A DNA stretch of 37,963 nucleotides from Deltaproteobacteria bacterium (GTDB taxonomy: Bacteria > Myxococcota > XYA12-FULL-58-9 > JABJBS01), in assembly GCA_018668695.1 (NCBI GenBank), contig JABJBS010000402.1:1-37963 (forward strand), read 5' to 3'. Shown one piece after another: positions 33,514-37,963 of this stretch. The notes below the pieces were generated by a model that saw only the letters and a list, made by a program, of their open reading frames with translations, did not search any database and was not told the origin of the DNA. Position 1 is the first letter of the stretch, and each line of letters begins with the position of its first letter. A program made the translations under genes and the position numbers.

Positions 33514-34152
33514 GACACGGCTCTAGTACAAAATTGGGAGTGCTTACAACTCGGTTGGTGATGATAGAGGCTCGAAAACTGGAGCTTTCCCAAGTGGTTG
33601 AAATCCAATTTCCGCAAAAAACACAGCCGGGTGATCGTTTGGCCCAATTCGTCCCGTTAATTAAATAGAATCAATGGACGTGGTGATTAAAACCGCCCAT
33701 TTGTTACTCCCATGCCCTGAACTAGCCGTTTTAACCAATTTTAAGCTAACTGGTTTTCTGAAAAACAGCAGGAATAGGCTTGTGGGGGCGTCAGCGCAGG
33801 TATGCTCCAATGTCCTACATTTAGAAATTTTTCTAGTTTTGGGCGATGTTCGCAATATTGACAATGAACCTAGGTGTGCGAGTCTAACTCGCTCGGACAG
33901 TTCTTCTTTAAGTTTTGCCAAAAAGAAGACGAATAAATGTCTCAATACGCTACACCGCAGAGTGATTCTTTCAAGGTGTAAGCATTCAATGAATCGGTAA
34001 CGATTGATGTATTACGTGGGGCTGCTTGGCAAGCAAAACCACGATGCGCCGCAGTTGCGTCACGTCGGCAATGTCTACGTGAACATACTGTTGACGCCAA
34101 TGGTGAGGTGCGCGGTTTTAGTCTGCATGTATCACCGAAGGGAGTACTCGCT
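33514..34152. other. Long leader/intergenic region of the sigma factor gene
   Basis: About 640 bases without a confident gene. Visible elements: TTGACA at 33858-33863 (possible -35), a perfect short hairpin GCGAGT-CTA-ACTCGC at 33878-33892, an inverted repeat TCTTCTTT/AAAGAAGA around 33905-33927, and a 14-codon ORF at 33937-33981. The frame of the sigma gene stays open from 33982 onward, but there is no good start before 34153. Ribosomal leader or attenuation control is possible. Confidence 0.45.
33937..33981 (+). CDS. Possible 14-residue leader ORF upstream of the sigma factor
   Basis: ATG at 33937, then MSQYATPQSDSFKV and TAA at 33979-33981. It is in the same reading frame as the sigma factor start at 34153 with no other stop in between. 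The ribosome-binding site is weak (AAGAAG seven bases away). It could be a leader peptide or only an accident; conservation would be needed to decide. Confidence 0.25.
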   Translation: MSQYATPQSDSFKV

Positions 34153-35946
34153 ATGGGGAAGCGAACGATAGTAAAAAGAGAGCTTGGTGACATACCCATG
34201 CTCACGTTGGATGATTCAAATGTGTCGAGTTTGCTGGATGAGATCTCAGCCAACCTGGGAAGTAATTCAGATATATTTGGATTGCCGAAACACACCAAAG
34301 GCCGTTTAAAGCCGGTCGTGGATATTGCTTCGCCGACCAAGAGTGATTCATTAACCAAAAAGACGAGAGCATCCACTGGCCGTGCGTCTTCGGCTGAGTC
34401 CCAAAATGCACCAAAACGAGCGCAGTCGATTGGAGCCAATGAGCGCGACTTGGCGATTGCCAACCGGCGCGATCCGGTTCGTTCATTTTTTAGAATGGCA
34501 CGTGGGTCGCCAGTATTAGAGCGAGAAGAAGAGCTTTGTTTAGCCCGAAAAATTTCAGAGTCTCGGGAAAACCGCAGTGAGAGTATCTTAGGGTTACCGA
34601 CCACGGTTCGCCGGCTCGTATCAGTTGCCGCGCAGTTGCAAAATGGACTGCTAAGGCCGGAGGATGTGTTTGAGCAAGCCTCTTCAGGTGCCATGGGTGA
34701 GGGCGAGGCTGATACGGACGAAAGCGCGGAAGTACCTTGCGCTGAAGCTGATCCTCGGATTGCTGCATTTAAATCGAAAATACTGGCAGTCGAAAAACGT
34801 GCTGAGGCACTGAGAGCCGCATGGAGCAGTGGGAGCGACGGGCGTGAAATCGAAACTGAGCTAGCTCAAGGTCTGATTGCTCTGAACCTCAAACCTGAAA
34901 TTGTTGACGAGCTTGCGCGTCATATCGAACAGGTCATGGACCGTGTGCGACGTGTCGACCGTGACTACGAAGCTCTCTCCAGCGAGCACCATGTCGATGT
35001 TGATAAGCTCAATATAGTTTCTCAGTATGTGGCAGAAGGTAACAACGGCGTTACAAAGGCCAGTCGGCAGCTCGGTTGCAGCCGCGCTACGACACGAGAA
35101 GTTGGCCTGCGGGTGGCATCGTGCCAAAAACGTCTGCACGGTATTGAGCAGTCTTGCGGGATGCCGGTTGAGAAGCTGCGTGAGGCTTGGACAGCCATTG
35201 TTGGATTTGAACAAGCCATCGAAGTGGACCGCACAACGCTGGTGAAGTCGAACCTAAGGTTGGTTCTCAAGATTGCTGGTCGCTACAAGAATGGCGGTAT
35301 GCAAATGGCCGACCTTATCCAAGAGGGCAACCTTGGGCTGATGAGAGCCATTGAGAAATTCGACTACAAGCGAGGCTATAAGTTCGCGACTTATGCGGTT
35401 TGGTGGATTCGGCAATCTATCAACCGAGCTCTTGCTGATCAGGCACGAACCATCCGAGTCCCTGTTCATATGAACGAGAGTGTCAATCGGCTGAGACAAA
35501 CTCGGCGGTATCTTGAGCGTGAATTGGGACGTCCTGTAACGTCAGCTGACATTGCGAAGAAGCTTGGGATCCCACTGGAGCGTGTTGAGAAGATTCAAAA
35601 CGTTGTTAAAGATCCGCTCTCGCTGGATGCACCGGTTGGTGATGAAGGTGACTGTTTTCTCGGTGATTTCGTCTCGAGCGGTGCCAGCGATGATCCAATG
35701 CATGAGGTCGAGCATTCCGATTTGTCCGACAAAATTACGGATGTTTTATCCTCACTTTCTCCTCGAGAAGAAACGATAATCCGAATGCGTTTTGGATTGG
35801 GTGAAGAGCGTGATTATACGCTTGAGGAAATAGGAGAAGGTCTGGACGTAACCCGTGAGCGGATTCGCCAAATTGAAGCGAAGGCTCTCTCGCGTTTACG
35901 TCACCCTATTCGCGCCAAAAATCTAGAGGGTTTTTTAGACGACTAA
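34153..35946 (+). CDS. Sigma-70 family RNA polymerase sigma factor (RpoD/RpoS-like group)
   Basis: A 597-residue sigma factor. I start at the ATG at 34153, with AGGGAG eight bases upstream, rather than 34108. Region 1.2 is at about 107-140 (DPVRSFFRMARGSPVLEREEE). A long nonconserved insert spans 140-350. Regions 2.1-2.4 lie at 358-432 (NLRLVLKIAGRY, GYKFATYAVWWIRQSI), region 3 at 436-500 and region 4 at 530-590 (YTLEEIGEGLDVTRERIRQIE). No typical region 1.1 is visible; the first 100 residues are polar and low-complexity. The insert contains a helix-turn-helix-like stretch around residues 300-325. Group 1 or 2 assignment needs a tree. Confidence 0.93.
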   Translation: MGKRTIVKRELGDIPMLTLDDSNVSSLLDEISANLGSNSDIFGLPKHTKGRLKPVVDIASPTKSDSLTKKTRASTGRASSAESQNAPKRAQSIGANERDLAIANRRDPVRSFFRMARGSPVLEREEELCLARKISESRENRSESILGLPTTVRRLVSVAAQLQNGLLRPEDVFEQASSGAMGEGEADTDESAEVPCAEADPRIAAFKSKILAVEKRAEALRAAWSSGSDGREIETELAQGLIALNLKPEIVDELARHIEQVMDRVRRVDRDYEALSSEHHVDVDKLNIVSQYVAEGNNGVTKASRQLGCSRATTREVGLRVASCQKRLHGIEQSCGMPVEKLREAWTAIVGFEQAIEVDRTTLVKSNLRLVLKIAGRYKNGGMQMADLIQEGNLGLMRAIEKFDYKRGYKFATYAVWWIRQSINRALADQARTIRVPVHMNESVNRLRQTRRYLERELGRPVTSADIAKKLGIPLERVEKIQNVVKDPLSLDAPVGDEGDCFLGDFVSSGASDDPMHEVEHSDLSDKITDVLSSLSPREETIIRMRFGLGEERDYTLEEIGEGLDVTRERIRQIEAKALSRLRHPIRAKNLEGFLDD

Positions 35947-36022
35947 AGCCCAAGCTTGCTTGAGTTGCTCTCTTTGGCCATAAGTATCTTTCGAGTGGTG
36001 ACTTACTGCGAGGAGGGGCAAT

Positions 36023-36934
36023 ATGGCGAAAATGGGACAAACACGAGATCTCGTAGGTTACGGTGCTAAGCCGCCCAAGCCGCAATGGCCTGGTAAGGCG
36101 CGCCTAGCATTACAATTTGTTATTAACTACGAAGAAGGTGGAGAGCACTGTATCCTTGATGGAGACAGTTGTTCGGAATGGCTGCTAAGTGACATAATCG
36201 GTGCCAAGCCTTATCCCGACGCACGACATATGAATATGGAGTCTCTCTACGAGTATGGCTCCCGAGCCGGGTTTTGGCGACTCCACAGACTTTTCCAAGA
36301 GTATGAATTACCGTGCACTGTGTTTGCGGTGGCACTGGCTCTCCAAAAAAATCCAGATGCGGCCCGAGCGATGGTTGAAGCTGGGTGGGAAGTGGCGAGT
36401 CACGGGCTGCGATGGATCGATTACCAAGATATGCCCGAAGATGAGGAGCGCCGTCATATAGCTGAAGCGGTACGGATTCATACTGAAGTGGTCGGGACAC
36501 GCCCACTTGGACTCTATCAAGGTAAGCCAAGCCCCAATACTCGCCGTTTACTCGTGGAGGAGGGCGGTTTTTCTTATGATGCCGATAGCTATGCGGACGA
36601 CTTACCCTATTGGACGAAGGTTGAGGAAGAGCAGCACCTCATAGTCCCATACACCCTAGATACCAACGACATGCGATTTGTGACGGCTTCCGGATTTGGG
36701 AATGGAGATCAGTTTTTTGCGTACCTCAAGGATGCCTTTGATTGCTTATATGAAGAGGGAGCGAACAGCGCGCGCATGATGTCGGTGGGCTTACATGGAC
36801 GAATAGTGGGCCGCCCGGGCCGTATTCAGGGGCTGCGCAAATTTATGGAATACGTGAAGAGCTTTGATGATGTGTGGGTGTGTCGACGAATTGATATCGC
36901 AGAGCATTGGCGTTCCCATCACGCAGCGAAGTGA
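36023..36934 (+). CDS. puuE: PuuE-like allantoinase/polysaccharide deacetylase-fold protein
   Basis: A 303-residue protein of the polysaccharide-deacetylase fold, best matching the cofactor-independent allantoinase PuuE, which opens the allantoin ring in purine breakdown. Shared features: DLVGYGAKPPKPQWPGKARL at the start (outline), VINYEEGGEH near residues 33-42, ASHGLRWIDY near 125-134, and GRPGRIQGL near the end. The length is normal for PuuE (about 300). GAGGAGGGG is about five bases before the start. Other urate or allantoin genes are not in the window, so a deacetylase-fold paralogue with another substrate is possible. Confidence 0.85.
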   Translation: MAKMGQTRDLVGYGAKPPKPQWPGKARLALQFVINYEEGGEHCILDGDSCSEWLLSDIIGAKPYPDARHMNMESLYEYGSRAGFWRLHRLFQEYELPCTVFAVALALQKNPDAARAMVEAGWEVASHGLRWIDYQDMPEDEERRHIAEAVRIHTEVVGTRPLGLYQGKPSPNTRRLLVEEGGFSYDADSYADDLPYWTKVEEEQHLIVPYTLDTNDMRFVTASGFGNGDQFFAYLKDAFDCLYEEGANSARMMSVGLHGRIVGRPGRIQGLRKFMEYVKSFDDVWVCRRIDIAEHWRSHHAAK

Positions 36935-36937
36935 CGC

Positions 36938-37963
36938 CTATCCGTTTAAGGTCTCTAAAGCACGCTGAGCAGTTAGCGCCCGGTTGTGGCAATTGAGCAA
37001 TGTCAGTAGGCTTTGGCTGGTGGTTAGATATTGCCTTTGCTGAGAAAGGCTAACGCCGCGGCAGCGCCCTAAGTCCATCAATGCGAGAGCTTCATCCATT
37101 CTCATTTCAAACCGGCGCGAGAGGGCCAAACTCTTTTCAAGGTTTTTTCTAGCCTGACTGTAGTTGTCGTGCAGCAGTTCCCAGTGACCTTCCAGGCGCT
37201 TGAGAGCGGGCATGAGGACGAGCCATTGCCGAGCAGTCGTATGGAGGTAGCTTAAGGCTTGTTTGGCTTTTTGCTCATGCTTACTGGCATGGTCTATTTT
37301 TCCGTGCTTACTCAATAGAGCTAAATCCATACAAGCTTCAGCCGTAAATACGCGGCTGAACGAGGTGTCGTAATGAGACATCGTATTGTGTTTGAGAAGC
37401 TTTCCGGCTTGTTTCACATTGGCCGTCGCCAACGAGATATTGCCTTGGCGAAGCTGTGAGGTGCTTTGAAGCCCTAGGCACAGAATCTCAAGAGACTTGT
37501 TGGGTGCAAGCTCTAAGATCTTGGTAGCTTGAATCACGCACTTCTCGGCATCTATATAGTTGCCCAGAGCCAGATGCGTACGCGCCAAACCACACAGGGC
37601 GCGGGTTTCGATACCCATGCCTTTGTGACGACGCGCGAACTCGGACAATTGCTGAAACCTATCCTGTGCGTCACTGAACTTACCTTTTAATAGGGATAGG
37701 TTAGCACGAGCGTATAAAATCCGGTCGCGTTCCTGCCGGCTACCATGTTTCTTGAGTTGCTTCGAAGCTTGGCTAATGGCCTCTTTGGCTCGGTCCCAAT
37801 CTCCCTTGCCAATAGCGTGAGAGGCAACCGCTTCAGATAGCTGAATCATCGCAGTCATATTTTTGTGTTTGGTACCGACGGACTTGGCTTGTTCAAAATA
37901 GGTGAGTGCTTTTTTGTGATTGTTAGCGGCCCCCATGACTGTACCGGCAATCGTAAGAACTCC
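36938..37963 (-). CDS. TPR-repeat protein, C-terminal part
   Basis: The open frame extends past the last internal ATG (37936) to the window edge without a stop, so the 5' end lies outside. The visible 341 codons are a chain of helical hairpins with TPR features (ALTYFEQAKSVG, DWDRAKEAISQA, KFSDAQDRFQQL, NYIDAEKCVIQA, NYSQARKNLEKS). Such arrays are the usual C-terminal half of Ser/Thr protein kinases or adenylate-cyclase-like regulators in Myxococcota, where they mediate protein contacts. Whether a kinase domain lies upstream cannot be seen here. It converges on the puuE gene with three bases between stops. Confidence 0.85.
   Translation of the reverse strand, partial: GVLTIAGTVMGAANNHKKALTYFEQAKSVGTKHKNMTAMIQLSEAVASHAIGKGDWDRAKEAISQASKQLKKHGSRQERDRILYARANLSLLKGKFSDAQDRFQQLSEFARRHKGMGIETRALCGLARTHLALGNYIDAEKCVIQATKILELAPNKSLEILCLGLQSTSQLRQGNISLATANVKQAGKLLKHNTMSHYDTSFSRVFTAEACMDLALLSKHGKIDHASKHEQKAKQALSYLHTTARQWLVLMPALKRLEGHWELLHDNYSQARKNLEKSLALSRRFEMRMDEALALMDLGRCRGVSLSQQRQYLTTSQSLLTLLNCHNRALTAQRALETLNG

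Noticed and set aside
33942-34694. Minus-strand open frame of 250 codons
   Set aside because: It is antisense to the N-terminal part of the sigma factor and is low-complexity Ser/Arg-rich, as expected from a shadow frame.

Overview
The window reads as chromosomal DNA from a free-living, probably marine, Gram-negative bacterium of the Myxococcota/former Deltaproteobacteria. The G+C content is near one half by eye, lower than in soil myxobacteria. Evidence for this placement: a secreted protease with a MYXO-CTERM-like tail, a paired DUF1592/DUF1552 operon, a TPR protein of the type attached to myxobacterial Ser/Thr kinases, and about ten predicted lipoproteins with clear lipoboxes. The placement is inferred; there is no rRNA or other phylogenetic marker except a sigma-70 factor. 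I saw no tRNA, rRNA, CRISPR array, transposase or prophage module.

Layout. 1-3.5 kb: end of an envelope operon (RND permease, LolA-like protein, outer-membrane barrel-like protein). 3.5-5.2 kb (minus): VOC protein and 4-hydroxyphenylpyruvate dioxygenase. 5.6-9.0 kb (plus): POT-like transporter fused to an extracytoplasmic domain, riboflavin synthase, DUF952 protein. 9.1-10.1 kb (minus): ATP-grasp ligase with a good sigma-70 promoter. 10.2-14.3 kb: an island of secreted proteins (membrane-tethered periplasmic protein, YHYH lipoprotein, beta-rich lipoprotein, PEBP lipoprotein) ending in a cobalamin riboswitch that controls a single small lipoprotein. 14.4-15.0 kb (minus): orphan basic protein. 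15.2-17.6 kb: modABC, preceded by a possible 26-codon coupled ORF. 17.7-20.5 kb (minus): large repeat lipoprotein. 21.3-22.6 kb: trypsin-like protease behind two near-perfect CRP-type operators. 22.7-26.1 kb (minus): endonuclease/phosphatase-family lipoprotein, zinc-motif protein, acyl-CoA synthetase. 26.7-30.6 kb (plus): DUF1592-DUF1552-lipoprotein operon. 30.7-33.0 kb: PhnZ-like and PhyH-family oxygenases divergent from a LysR regulator. 33.0-38.0 kb: YchJ-like protein, sigma-70 factor, PuuE-like deacetylase-fold protein, TPR protein running off the window.

The most promising items are (1) the class-I-type cobalamin riboswitch whose only possible target is an uncharacterised 141-aa lipoprotein, (2) an apparent oxidative organophosphonate cassette in which the HD oxygenase keeps all PhnZ metal and substrate-lid positions, (3) the twin CRP-like operators 73 bp apart with a -10 element at the class II distance, (4) the transporter fusion, and (5) the sORF coupled to modA. 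Functional assignments are from motif reading and memory of families; no database search was possible.
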